This document shows positions 36,422-44,713 of a stretch of DNA of 44,713 nt, in pieces. Position 1 is the first letter of the stretch. Every line of letters starts with the position of its first letter. Where the stretch lies: assembly GCA_001627865.1 (NCBI GenBank), contig LUQO01000013.1, forward strand, positions 1 through 44,713. The letters are read 5' to 3'. The notes beneath the pieces were generated by a model that was not told where the DNA came from, did no database searches, and saw nothing but the letters and a program-made list of their open reading frames with translations. Made by a program: the position numbers and the translations under genes. The DNA is from SAR324 cluster bacterium REDSEA-S27_B3 (GTDB taxonomy: Bacteria; SAR324; NAC60-12).

Positions 36422-39400
36422 AGTCCATACAGCATTGAAATTTCACCCATGCTGTAACCAAAAGCAATGTCAGGTTCCAGACCAAAACCTTTACGCATAA
36501 CATGCGTGTTCAGCACCGCGGAGCTGACTCCGCTTTCGAACATTGCGATTGGAGTATGGAAAAAATCCTTCTGCAAATCCTTTAACTGATCATCGTTCAG
36601 GCGATTCATCATTCGTGGATAAAGCCGCTGTTCCTGCAAAAGCTGACACAAATAATTGCTGCCTTGCCGTTTATTGGCAGGTCCGGTCTGCTTCATAAGT
36701 TCTTCATCCAGCTCATGCAATCCGGGATACATCTGGAAAAGGGAACGGCCGCAATGAATATAGGCGCTGAAACCTCCGGGATATGTAAAGGCGACCTTAC
36801 CATCCCGGGACAATGGAGCCGCTGTAAACATGCTGCCCCGGGGTGTGCTCCAGTCACTATTTCCGGAAAATGATTTTTCGATTCCGGATTTTGCCGAATC
36901 AATTTCTTTCTTTAATTCTTCACGAGACGAACCTAGCAGTACCGCGGCAAATCTGGTGTTGTTTTTTTTGTAGCGTAGAAAAAATTTATGAGCAATCGAT
37001 ACAAGCTCCTGTCCGGAGTTCAGATCATTTTCCAGTTCCTTAATCACGTTATTTATTTCCGTCATGTCCTGTCCACCTAACGGGAATAAACGCAAATCTC
37101 CGGGTTCGGCAATTTCTATCTTTTTGCGCAACTCAACTGGCGCCTCTGATATAATCACATGCGAACAAAGCTGGTCCTGTCCAACTACGCTGATAGACGC
37201 GTGTCTTCTTGTAATTCCGGGCTGTATCAGCCAGGGTCGCGACTCCTCCGGAACATAAAATTGATTTCCGGAACTCAGTTCGTTTTTTGGGGATTCCCAG
37301 TTTGGAACTCCGGGAATAAAACGATGGTGCAGACAAAGAGCGGATTTAATTAAACCTGCCATTCCTGACGCGGCAAATGTGTGTCCAATATTGGCCTTGA
37401 TTCCGCCAAGCGCACAAGTCCTGCTTTTTCCCGAAAATGATTTGATCAGTCCCTGCATCTCGGTTTGATCATCAAACTCTCTTCCGCTTCCGCAAACCTC
37501 CAGCATGCCAATTTGATCAGGTTTTAAACCGGAGTTCTTCATGGCCTGACTTGCGGCAGATTCAACAGATGCTTTGGAAATACCCGAAGAAAAAGCGACC
37601 GCATCCACTGTAGAGAATATTTGCTCTTTGTCTTTTATCGCGTCCTCTCTGCTCTTTAAAACAACTGTCCCTGCTCCTTCTCCTATCATCCAGCCGTTGA
37701 CGCTCTGATCGAAACTGAGAGTTGATTTTCCGGAATTGAGCTGGAATTTTCTTTGACGCAGCATCACCTGCTCCGGACTCCCGGCGAGATCAACAGCAGT
37801 AATTACAACCGCTTCAACACTCTGCTCATCCAACAGCATTTGAGCGATTTCAAGCGCTCTGGGGACGGAATTTTCTTCCGCGGAAACAGTAAAGGCTGGG
37901 CCGGAAAAATCCCACAGAGATGATATCCTTGAGGCCATTATGTTTCCGATAAAGCTGGTAAAGCGATTGATGGGCACTTCCCCGGATAAACTGTCCATGG
38001 CTGTGTCAACCAACTGTTTGTGCTCCGAATCACTTAATACAATTCCGGCATCTTTGAGGCTGTCTTCAATCTGGGAAGAAAGATTGACCCTGCCCCTGAA
38101 ACGGTGAATTTCAAGCTCAGTTTCCATGGCCACCATTACGGCAACATTCTGTCCTTCCTGCAGTTTTGTGGATTTAATTGCCCTGTCTGTAACTTCCAGC
38201 ACCAGTAATTGCTGAGGAATCAGGTGTTCTTTTGGATTGGGCTGCAGTTTGAAGCGCATAAAATCGATTTCAAAGGAATCCAGCCATGCACCCTGCGGCA
38301 GCTCACTGAAAACAGCTTGTTTTTCTATTCCTTTCCAGCGTTCCGGCGGCAATGAACGAAAATGCTGTTTGCCGTCATAAATAGTTTGATAAAACTCATG
38401 CAAACCATTACAGCCACCAAAAATGGCTTCCATTCCAACAATGGCCATGGTCTGCGAAGATTTTCCTCTGTTAGAAATCTTTGGCTTCGATTTCCGGCCC
38501 TTGTTATTTGCTGTTTCAAAAACAAGGTGAGCGTTGGTGCCTCCGAATCCAAACGCGCTCACCGCAGCCCGTCTTTCTGATTTTTTATGCGGCCATTCTG
38601 TAGTCTGCAGGACAATCTGGTTTGCTGAGACTCCATTATTTTTTGAACTCATTGGTTCTTCAACTCCAACCGTTGCCGGGATTTTTCCCTGCTGCAGCGA
38701 CAATATGACTTTTGTCATTCCGCCCATTCCTGCAGCAGTCAGCATGTGTCCCAGGTTAGATTTTACTGAACCGATAAGCGGTCTTGTTTTCTTTTCCTCA
38801 GCAAGATCAGTCGGCGCAAAAAATTGTTCCATTGAATCAAGCTCCACCTTGTCTCCCAAAGGTGTTCCGGTGGCATGGCATTCAATGTAGTCAATTTGTT
38901 GGGGAGAAACTCCGGAAGACTGATATGCTCTTTGAAAAGCCAGAAGCTGACCCTTGGAGTTTGGACTTAGTACAAACTGACCCCGTCCGTCATTTGACAA
39001 GCCTGTTCCGGAAATGACTGCGTGAATCCTGTCTCTATCACGTTCCGCGTCCACAAGGCGCTTTAGTACAAACATTCCTGCACCCTGGCTGGCATATAAG
39101 CCTCCGGAGTTGTTATCAAGCGGAATGCTGTTTTCAGTTGGTTCCGGATATGCCTGAAAAATTGAAAATCCCATATTCACAAAAAACGGATCAGCCGCGC
39201 TCACAGCACCCGCCAGCATCAGGTCAGTTTTACCTCTATGCAGGTAATTGCAGGCCAAAGCAACAGAGTACAAGGAAGAAGCGCAGGCGGCATCCAGAGC
39301 AAAACTGGTCGCGGACAAACCTAAAGCCTGTGAAACAATAGAAGCAGGAAGTCCGGAAATATGGGAATTCCCCCAGTCAGAATCTTTTTCAGATGCAAAA

Positions 39401-39879
39401 GATTTTAAACTGAACTCCGGACGGTCCAGTGCATCACGCAGAAGTTCTTGCAGGACTTGTTGATATAAAGGCAGGATCAAATGATTTGATTCCTGGGTCG
39501 GAAACGAGAGGTTCCCGAGAACAACTCCGCATTTTTCCAGAACTTTTGAATTACTTAAGTATCCGCTGTCCTGTAATGCTTCACGTGCAGTATGCAGGGG
39601 CCATTGAAATGTGGAGCCAAGTTTCTCGATGGTTTCCGGAGGCAATAGGAAACCATCCGCATCCATCGAAAAATCCCTGATGTAACCGCCGCGGGAACTG
39701 TAAAATTTATCCGGCGTCCCTTTTGTATCAGCTGAAAAACGTGAAGGATCGGCCTCGAGGTTTTCTTGTTTGGCCGGAGTACAGGAATTTTTTTGCTGCA
39801 GCAGGTTTTTCCAGAATTTTTCGGGGGTATCTGCTTCCGGAAAAAGGCAGGACAGGCCAATGACGGCAATAGGTTGCAT
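36379..39879 (-). CDS. pfaC: PUFA synthase PfaC, N-terminal part (KS, CLF, first part of AT)
   Basis: 1166 residues as read. The ketosynthase domain (1 to about 460) has active Cys199 (DAACASS), His335 (CHATGTPLGD) and His378 (SNLGHM). A second KS-like domain (about 480-910) has Glu in place of the cysteine (FTVSAEENSV), so it is a chain-length factor. An acyltransferase domain starts near 1030 (VAFTYPGGFSAY) and reaches its nucleophile Ser1143 in GYSMGE. Eight residues later the frame is thrown off by a 14-bp duplication, adding 13 wrong residues before a stop at 36379. KS-CLF-AT-DH-DH order resembles the myxobacterial Pfa3 layout, in which the AT of PfaB is fused in. It starts 14 bases after pfaA with little ribosome site. 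Confidence 0.92.
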   Translation of the reverse strand: MQPIAVIGLSCLFPEADTPEKFWKNLLQQKNSCTPAKQENLEADPSRFSADTKGTPDKFYSSRGGYIRDFSMDADGFLLPPETIEKLGSTFQWPLHTAREALQDSGYLSNSKVLEKCGVVLGNLSFPTQESNHLILPLYQQVLQELLRDALDRPEFSLKSFASEKDSDWGNSHISGLPASIVSQALGLSATSFALDAACASSLYSVALACNYLHRGKTDLMLAGAVSAADPFFVNMGFSIFQAYPEPTENSIPLDNNSGGLYASQGAGMFVLKRLVDAERDRDRIHAVISGTGLSNDGRGQFVLSPNSKGQLLAFQRAYQSSGVSPQQIDYIECHATGTPLGDKVELDSMEQFFAPTDLAEEKKTRPLIGSVKSNLGHMLTAAGMGGMTKVILSLQQGKIPATVGVEEPMSSKNNGVSANQIVLQTTEWPHKKSERRAAVSAFGFGGTNAHLVFETANNKGRKSKPKISNRGKSSQTMAIVGMEAIFGGCNGLHEFYQTIYDGKQHFRSLPPERWKGIEKQAVFSELPQGAWLDSFEIDFMRFKLQPNPKEHLIPQQLLVLEVTDRAIKSTKLQEGQNVAVMVAMETELEIHRFRGRVNLSSQIEDSLKDAGIVLSDSEHKQLVDTAMDSLSGEVPINRFTSFIGNIMASRISSLWDFSGPAFTVSAEENSVPRALEIAQMLLDEQSVEAVVITAVDLAGSPEQVMLRQRKFQLNSGKSTLSFDQSVNGWMIGEGAGTVVLKSREDAIKDKEQIFSTVDAVAFSSGISKASVESAASQAMKNSGLKPDQIGMLEVCGSGREFDDQTEMQGLIKSFSGKSRTCALGGIKANIGHTFAASGMAGLIKSALCLHHRFIPGVPNWESPKNELSSGNQFYVPEESRPWLIQPGITRRHASISVVGQDQLCSHVIISEAPVELRKKIEIAEPGDLRLFPLGGQDMTEINNVIKELENDLNSGQELVSIAHKFFLRYKKNNTRFAAVLLGSSREELKKEIDSAKSGIEKSFSGNSDWSTPRGSMFTAAPLSRDGKVAFTYPGGFSAYIHCGRSLFQMYPGLHELDEELMKQTGPANKRQGSNYLCQLLQEQRLYPRMMNRLNDDQLKDLQKDFFHTPIAMFESGVSSAVLNTHVMRKGFGLEPDIAFGYSMGEISMLYGLCCMDLVFGKACAT
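36407..36434. repeat. Exact 14-bp tandem duplication breaking pfaC
   Basis: AAGTCCATACAGCA occurs twice head to tail (36407-36420 and 36421-36434). Fourteen is not a multiple of three, so the second copy shifts the reading frame in the acyltransferase domain. With one copy removed the minus strand reads SMGEISMLYGLGVWESM, an ordinary AT sequence. Confidence 0.95.
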
Positions 39880-39893
39880 TAATGTTTATTGTG

Positions 39894-42425
39894 TCAGCTG
39901 ATACTTTTAGTCGTTTTTCCAAATAAACTGTTTAACGACTGACTTATAGTAACCTCCGCACCTGTGATTCTGGAGTATAATAATCCATGCTGGTCATGCA
40001 GAAACAGGTCGGCTTTAATGGCGCTTGCTGAATTTTTGTTTACGGACATGCTCAGGTAAAACCTGTCCCTATAAGGAACGTGCCGGAAATTCTCCAGCAT
40101 CTCCATGCTCAAAGGGAGGCTTCCGGACTTGTGAAAACGCCAGACCCAAATCAGCATTGCCTGAAAGGCTAGGTCCATCGCAAATGGATTGAAATTATTT
40201 GACACAAACGGTCCTTGTTCTGCAGGTGTAATTTCGGGCAGCAGGCATTCCAGTGTCAATCCCTGTTCACTGATATTCAATACCTGCTGTATGCCCTGGA
40301 ATTTAGGCCCGTGAAACAAGGTACCGTCCTGGTAAAAAGTTGATCCTGTGAGATTGTGTGTGTTGTTTAAATCAACATTATCATGCAGCGGAACTTCAGA
40401 CGGTGACTGTACAAGCCTGATTAAACTGCTGTAATGCAGACGCGGCAGTTTACCTGAATTACTGGAAACCTTCGCTTCTATCTCATAATAATTACCATCA
40501 GTACGCTCATTTTCCTGCAGATTCAGGCTGTAGTTTTCTGCCAGTGTTTGATCAAATTTTACCCCGTTTAATACCTTAAAGTTTTTGCAGTTTAAAACCT
40601 TAAACCCATTAAATTTCTGTTCACATGCTTCTATCATCCAGCTGATGGCGTGCACAGCAGGTAAGACAGCAGTTCCGCCTATCTTGTGATCATGAAACAC
40701 GGGATTGTCTTCCAAATTAAGTTTTCGAGAAACTTCCCATTTTCGAATACCGCTTCCGGGCTGTTCCGAAACTGCCATCGAATTGCCAACCAGCACAATC
40801 GGGTTATGCTGCCCCGATGAAGTTACTTCTTCAACAAAAACACGTGTACCGTCTTTAACCGAAATTACTTCAACATTCCGTTCCTCAAAAATACGCTTGA
40901 GTTCCGGAGTTACCATTCCGCCTTCCCATGGTCCCCAGTTAAATGAAGTGACATGGCATTTCGGATGCTTTTGTTTGAACAAAAGGGAGATGCGGTTAAG
41001 GGCTTCATTTGCGATGGCGTAATCAGACTGTCCGGCGTTCCCGTAAAAACCTGCGGCAGATGAAAACAGCAGAAGATGAGTTAATTTTTTCGGATTTACG
41101 CATTTCAAAAGTGCATCAATTCCATTTATTTTGGTGGAACAGACTTTGTCAAAATCTGCTCCGGTTTTTTTCTCAATCAGCTTGTCTGCCAGAACACCAG
41201 CTCCATGAATTACTCCGGTCACCGTGCCAAATTTTTTAACTGCTGGAACAATCGCGGATTTCAGTTTTTTTGCATCTGTCACATCAGTGCTGATGTATTC
41301 TGCCTTGCTGCCTGTATTTCGGATTCGTTCCAAAGTGTTACGTATCGACCTTCCTGCTTCCACAATAGCTGTCATTGAATTGACCTTTGCCGGGGTCGGT
41401 TTTTCCCCATAATCAGCCAGCGCCATCATTGCATGCTGCTTGAGTTTGGCTGTGTCATTACCTGCCGCAAGGGTCCATTCAGGTTCATCTTCCAAGGAGG
41501 AGCGTCCAAGCAAAATAAAACAGCAGGATTTAGCTTCAGCCAGTTTGATCACACATTCAGCTGTCACACCTCTTGCGCCGCCGCTTACTAAAAACACTGA
41601 TTCTTCAGATAAAGAACTTTCGGCATCAGCAGTTGTTAAGTACCGGACTTTTTTTGGAGAAACGGTCATCCGCTTGACAGCAGCTTTTTCTGCAGGGAAA
41701 TATCCGACCTCTTTAATGTTTGAATTCGGATCATGAAGTTCCTGCAGAATGCAGTTTGCAGCTTCATCTGCAGGAAGTTCCGGATGCAAATCAATAAAGC
41801 GGCAAAAAACTTCCGGCCACTCAATGCTCGCGGTTTTGACAAGTCCGGAATGCCCGCTTCCAACAGCGCCAAATTCTCCAGAACCCATTCCGAGCTGTCC
41901 GTCCATGCGGCTTACTGCAAGAAAAAGGCTGCGTCTGCTTCCGGACTTAGAGGCGTTTTTTAATGATGAAACAATATTTTTTACTGTGATGAAAGCATGC
42001 CGGAGAAAAGCATTTGCTCCTTCTTCCAGTTTTAATGAACTGGAATCAGAGGAAACAGGATGGAGATTAATGAAACCTCCAATACTTCCGTGTTTCTCCT
42101 CCAGGTTTTTCAAGTAGGATTGAAGTTCGGTTTCATCTGAAGAAGAAAGTTCTATAACCGCAGTTTGTTTGGGAAGTGACTTTCGTTTCTTTTTTGAAAA
42201 ATCAGAAATGCCTGAAAAACGAAGTACTGCAGGTGTCCAGCCTTGTTTGCTTAAAGCTGCTGTCAATGCCGGTGTTAAAGCTGTGCCGTCATCTGTTATC
42301 AGGCAGAGAGGGTTCTCCGGAAGCAAGCTGTGCAGATAATCAGGAGGGGCAAGCGGTACCGTCTCAGCAAGACTGAGTGTAACCTGATGTTCAGGAACCT
42401 TGAATTCAGACTTTGAATTCAGGAG
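39894..42425 (-). CDS. pfaA: PUFA synthase PfaA, C-terminal part (KR and DH domains), in the -1 frame after the A9 tract
   Basis: About 843 residues read from the slippery site at 42425. Numbering from the internal TTG at 42326 (810 residues): the ketoreductase has its NADPH site SGGARGVT at 248-255 and catalytic Ser422/423, Tyr436 and Asn440 (LFSSAAGFYGNAGQSDYAIAN). A PKS-type dehydratase follows from about 540, with His547 in FHDHKIGGTAVLP and a later partner aspartate in NPFAMDLAFQ. KR and DH are normally fused behind the ACP repeats of PfaA. The frame is open, with a plausible linker (KVPEHQVTLSLAE), right back to the A9 run, so it is the continuation of the ACP frame and not a separate gene starting at TTG 42326. 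Confidence 0.88.
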   Translation of the reverse strand, partial: LLNSKSEFKVPEHQVTLSLAETVPLAPPDYLHSLLPENPLCLITDDGTALTPALTAALSKQGWTPAVLRFSGISDFSKKKRKSLPKQTAVIELSSSDETELQSYLKNLEEKHGSIGGFINLHPVSSDSSSLKLEEGANAFLRHAFITVKNIVSSLKNASKSGSRRSLFLAVSRMDGQLGMGSGEFGAVGSGHSGLVKTASIEWPEVFCRFIDLHPELPADEAANCILQELHDPNSNIKEVGYFPAEKAAVKRMTVSPKKVRYLTTADAESSLSEESVFLVSGGARGVTAECVIKLAEAKSCCFILLGRSSLEDEPEWTLAAGNDTAKLKQHAMMALADYGEKPTPAKVNSMTAIVEAGRSIRNTLERIRNTGSKAEYISTDVTDAKKLKSAIVPAVKKFGTVTGVIHGAGVLADKLIEKKTGADFDKVCSTKINGIDALLKCVNPKKLTHLLLFSSAAGFYGNAGQSDYAIANEALNRISLLFKQKHPKCHVTSFNWGPWEGGMVTPELKRIFEERNVEVISVKDGTRVFVEEVTSSGQHNPIVLVGNSMAVSEQPGSGIRKWEVSRKLNLEDNPVFHDHKIGGTAVLPAVHAISWMIEACEQKFNGFKVLNCKNFKVLNGVKFDQTLAENYSLNLQENERTDGNYYEIEAKVSSNSGKLPRLHYSSLIRLVQSPSEVPLHDNVDLNNTHNLTGSTFYQDGTLFHGPKFQGIQQVLNISEQGLTLECLLPEITPAEQGPFVSNNFNPFAMDLAFQAMLIWVWRFHKSGSLPLSMEMLENFRHVPYRDRFYLSMSVNKNSASAIKADLFLHDQHGLLYSRITGAEVTISQSLNSLFGKTTKSIS

Positions 42426-42434
42426 TTTTTTTTT
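42401..42434 (-). other. Candidate -1 frameshift element in pfaA (A9 slippery run plus stem-loop)
   Basis: On the mRNA strand an A9 run (42434-42426) ends in the heptamer A-AAA-AAC (42431-42425), in the phase required for -1 slippage; the zero frame then reads TCC-TGA (stop at 42421-42419). Three bases after the heptamer, TGAATTCA (42421-42414), loop AAGTC, TGAATTCA (42408-42401) can form an 8-bp stem. A -1 shift joins the ACP and KR-DH frames exactly. An A9 indel in the sequence or transcriptional slippage are the alternatives. Confidence 0.7.
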
Positions 42435-44713
42435 ACTGAATCAGAACTGTCTGAAAACGGTGCGGGAATAATTGGGGAGTCATGCACTGCAGATGGTGCA
42501 AGTGAACCCAGGTGATCAACGATCTCCTTCAAGGTCCTGAGTTCGCTCATTTCACTTCCGCTGACTTGCGGCAGATGAGGCAGCTGTTCCTGCAGAGACC
42601 ACATAATTTCAACTCGCTTGATTGAGTCAATTCCCAGATCTGCTTCCATGTCCATGCTCAGTTCCAGCATTTCCGGGGGATATCCGGTTTTTTCTCCGAT
42701 GATTCCCAAAAGCGCGGGAGCAATTTCTCCAGTCACATGATCAGAAACGACGGCGGCACTGCCGTCACCATTTCCTCCGGAGCCGTTGCCTTCAGAAGAA
42801 ATCTGTGGTTCTTCCTGCTGAATCGGTTTCGGCACAGCAGCCTCACGGGCAGAGACAGGCAGGATTGATTTTACATAATCAATAATTTGCCCAACAGTTC
42901 GCAGTTCCGCAATATCATTCGCGCTGATCTGTGGTAAATCCTGTAAACCTTCCTGCAGAGACCACATGATTTCAACACGCTTGATCGAATCAATTCCAAG
43001 GTCGGCCTCCATGTCCATGTTCAGCTCCAGCATTTCTGTGGGGTAACCTGTTTTCTCGCTGATGATTGACATGAAAACATTGCCAGGATCCTTGATAGCG
43101 GTTCCGGAACCTTCCGGAGCTGTTGTGGGAGTTGACGCGGCACTTTGTTCAGGTGAAGCACTTTGTCCAAGCTTGCTGTTCAGGTGCTCAATAATCTGTC
43201 CGAGGGTGCGCATCTCTGCCAGTTCCTCTCCGGGAATTTCAGGCAGTGCTGGAATTTTCTCCTGGGCGGTACCAAGTATTTCAACCCGCTTGATTGAGTC
43301 AATTCCAAGATCAGATTCCATGTCCATTTCCGGTTCCAGCATTTCCTGCGGATATCCGGTTTTTTCACTTACGATTGACATTACAGCTGATGTGACGTCA
43401 TCAAGACTGGCTGCAGCGCTTTCCTGTTTCTCTGGGGTTTGTGGTTTTTCAACAGGAGCCGGAGATGTTTCCTTGCCGACTGTCAGGTCTGTACTTAACC
43501 TGCTTTGCAGATAATCCACAATTTGTCCCAGCGTGCGCATTTCAACCAGTTCATCAGCTGGAATTTCATCCAGCTCAGGTGCTCTGTCCTGCACTGCGCC
43601 AAGAATCTCAACGCGCTTGATTGAATCTATCCCAAGATCGGATTCTATGTCCATTCCAAGTTCCAGCATCTCCTGCGGATATCCTGTTTTTTCGCTGACA
43701 ACAGCCATCATGGTCTGCATTACATTTCTTGTTGAATCATCGGAAGCATCCGGGGAAACTGACATTGATTCCGGAACTGCTGTTTCTGCCGGTGTCACTG
43801 TGTCCGGAACTACAGCAGCTGTTTCGACAACAGGCTTCACCTCAGCAGGTAATTGCATGGTTACAGGAGGAGTTGGGGTCTCTTGAACTGCTGCAGCTGG
43901 TGGTGATATTGATTCCTGCTGTACTGGTAATGCCGATACCGGAGCTGAAAGCGGGCGAGAACCACCCAGCTGTCCGGCGATGTTTAATGCCGACTGAGTC
44001 TGTTCTGACTGCTGGTTCAGATATTGTTCATGCACACGCAATGTATCACTTTGGTGCGTGTGAAATAACTGCATCTGCTTGTCAACTTCAGCGGGAATGC
44101 TTTTTCCCTGGGCCGCAAGTTCGATTTGCTGCTGCATCAAATTGTAAACTGTCCGTGCATATTCTGATTGCTGTTCTAAATACTTCTGATGCACCTGCAG
44201 CGTCTCATTTTGCTGCCGGTAGAATCCTGATAAACTGCTTTCCATAGTTGCAGCTTGCTGCATAGGTAAACTTGTTTGCTGAGTAGAGCTTTGCTGTATG
44301 GGGTTCTCTGGTTTCTTTATCGCGCTTGCCTGAACAGCCTCTGTTTTCATTGGTGGAGCAGACTGTGCTACTTCCTGGTTATTTTCAGCAGACTGCATCT
44401 GATTATCATCTTTTGCAGGAGGTTCCGTGGAACTTGTGGGGTTTGTGTTTGATGCGGGATTTGATTCCGGCTGAACAGCATTATTTACCCTGAAGCCGTC
44501 ATTCAGCGTGTTTTCAAAATCATTTAGTGTTGCGTCGCTTACATAATTTGTCCCGTTAAGTCGTACACTCATTGCGGATTTTTTCTCAGGCATTTCCGGA
44601 GCAGGAATTGCGTACGGATCAAAATTCTGCAAAGGCAGACCAAGCACACAAAGTTTGACCATTGCTTCCCTGAAAAGACGGTCGCTGTCTTTTTTTGGAT
44701 TCTCATTCAGTGC
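42419..44713 (-). CDS. pfaA: PUFA synthase PfaA, middle part with four tandem ACP domains (5' end outside window)
   Basis: The frame is open to the window edge, so the gene's KS and AT domains lie beyond 44713; the ATG at 44662 is internal. The first residues (VLGLPLQNFDPYA, MSVRLNGTNYVS) match the segment after the AT in PfaA. A Gln-rich helical linker follows with two copies of a VHxxYLxQQSE motif. Then come four acyl carrier domains, each with LGIDSIKR; counted from 44662 the phosphopantetheine serines are at about 347, 456, 559 and 680. Ala/Pro/Ser-rich linkers of about 20-40 residues separate them. The frame ends at TGA 42419 right after the last ACP, where the A9 slippery run lies; KR and DH continue in the -1 frame. 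Confidence 0.93.
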   Translation of the reverse strand, partial: ALNENPKKDSDRLFREAMVKLCVLGLPLQNFDPYAIPAPEMPEKKSAMSVRLNGTNYVSDATLNDFENTLNDGFRVNNAVQPESNPASNTNPTSSTEPPAKDDNQMQSAENNQEVAQSAPPMKTEAVQASAIKKPENPIQQSSTQQTSLPMQQAATMESSLSGFYRQQNETLQVHQKYLEQQSEYARTVYNLMQQQIELAAQGKSIPAEVDKQMQLFHTHQSDTLRVHEQYLNQQSEQTQSALNIAGQLGGSRPLSAPVSALPVQQESISPPAAAVQETPTPPVTMQLPAEVKPVVETAAVVPDTVTPAETAVPESMSVSPDASDDSTRNVMQTMMAVVSEKTGYPQEMLELGMDIESDLGIDSIKRVEILGAVQDRAPELDEIPADELVEMRTLGQIVDYLQSRLSTDLTVGKETSPAPVEKPQTPEKQESAAASLDDVTSAVMSIVSEKTGYPQEMLEPEMDMESDLGIDSIKRVEILGTAQEKIPALPEIPGEELAEMRTLGQIIEHLNSKLGQSASPEQSAASTPTTAPEGSGTAIKDPGNVFMSIISEKTGYPTEMLELNMDMEADLGIDSIKRVEIMWSLQEGLQDLPQISANDIAELRTVGQIIDYVKSILPVSAREAAVPKPIQQEEPQISSEGNGSGGNGDGSAAVVSDHVTGEIAPALLGIIGEKTGYPPEMLELSMDMEADLGIDSIKRVEIMWSLQEQLPHLPQVSGSEMSELRTLKEIVDHLGSLAPSAVHDSPIIPAPFSDSSDSVKKNS

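Noticed and set aside
42326..42328. TTG start for a separate KR-DH gene
   Set aside because: The frame continues open upstream with a PfaA-like linker to the A9 run, and the TTG has no ribosome site; it is better read as the continuation of pfaA.
44660..44662. ATG 44662 as the start of pfaA
   Set aside because: The reading frame stays open to the window edge and the first residues match the interior of PfaA after the AT domain.

Overview
The window is chromosomal DNA of a Gram-negative bacterium. Lipid A genes (lpxK, lpxH-like), a secretin, a BamE-like lipoprotein and several lipoproteins indicate an outer membrane. Gene content is consistent with a marine deltaproteobacterium-like lineage (SAR324-like would fit), but this is inference from gene content, with no rRNA to confirm it. 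Most genes have moderate to low G+C. The body of amtB is a clear exception.

Layout. (1) 1-4796: 3' end of an amidase, a small lipoprotein, malate synthase, then a PII protein and AmtB ammonium transporter behind an AT-rich intergenic region. (2) 4856-8554: a sodium-pumping oxaloacetate decarboxylase operon (oadG-oadA-oadB, minus strand). (3) 8686-9528: a PhyH-type dioxygenase. (4) 20534-9551, minus strand: a purine/ureide catabolism operon related to the E. coli ssnA/ygfK/xdhD/yqeA/ygeW/ygeY set, with a VOC gene and a TfoX-N gene inserted, behind a near-consensus sigma70 promoter. (5) 20617-23563: lpxK and a secretin. (6) 23924-27639: CHASE2 adenylate cyclase, tlyA, parB. (7) 27889-32697: a lipoprotein/barrel-like protein, lpxH-like and TrpD-like genes, a BamE-like lipoprotein and a free-standing DsbD alpha domain. 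(8) 32744-44713, minus strand: a polyunsaturated fatty acid (PUFA) synthase, with pfaA (5' end outside the window) followed by pfaC of the KS-CLF-AT-DH-DH type.

How the genes work together. The purine operon can take purine rings through a molybdenum hydroxylase, an SsnA amidohydrolase, a YgeY hydrolase and a YgeW carbamoyltransferase to carbamoyl phosphate, from which the carbamate kinase makes ATP. The FAD module of the xanthine dehydrogenase and the FAD/NAD module of YgfK are both absent. PII-AmtB handles ammonium.

Most interesting points. (a) The palindrome TCCGGA occurs about 95 times (about 8 expected), in all reading frames, like a HIP1-type or uptake-type genome motif. (b) pfaA is split at an A9 run that contains a correctly phased A-AAA-AAC slippery heptamer, with a stop codon two codons later and a stem-loop just downstream. 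(c) pfaC is split inside its acyltransferase domain by an exact 14-bp tandem duplication; removing one copy restores the frame. (d) amtB has a high-G+C body joined to an AT-rich native-looking leader.
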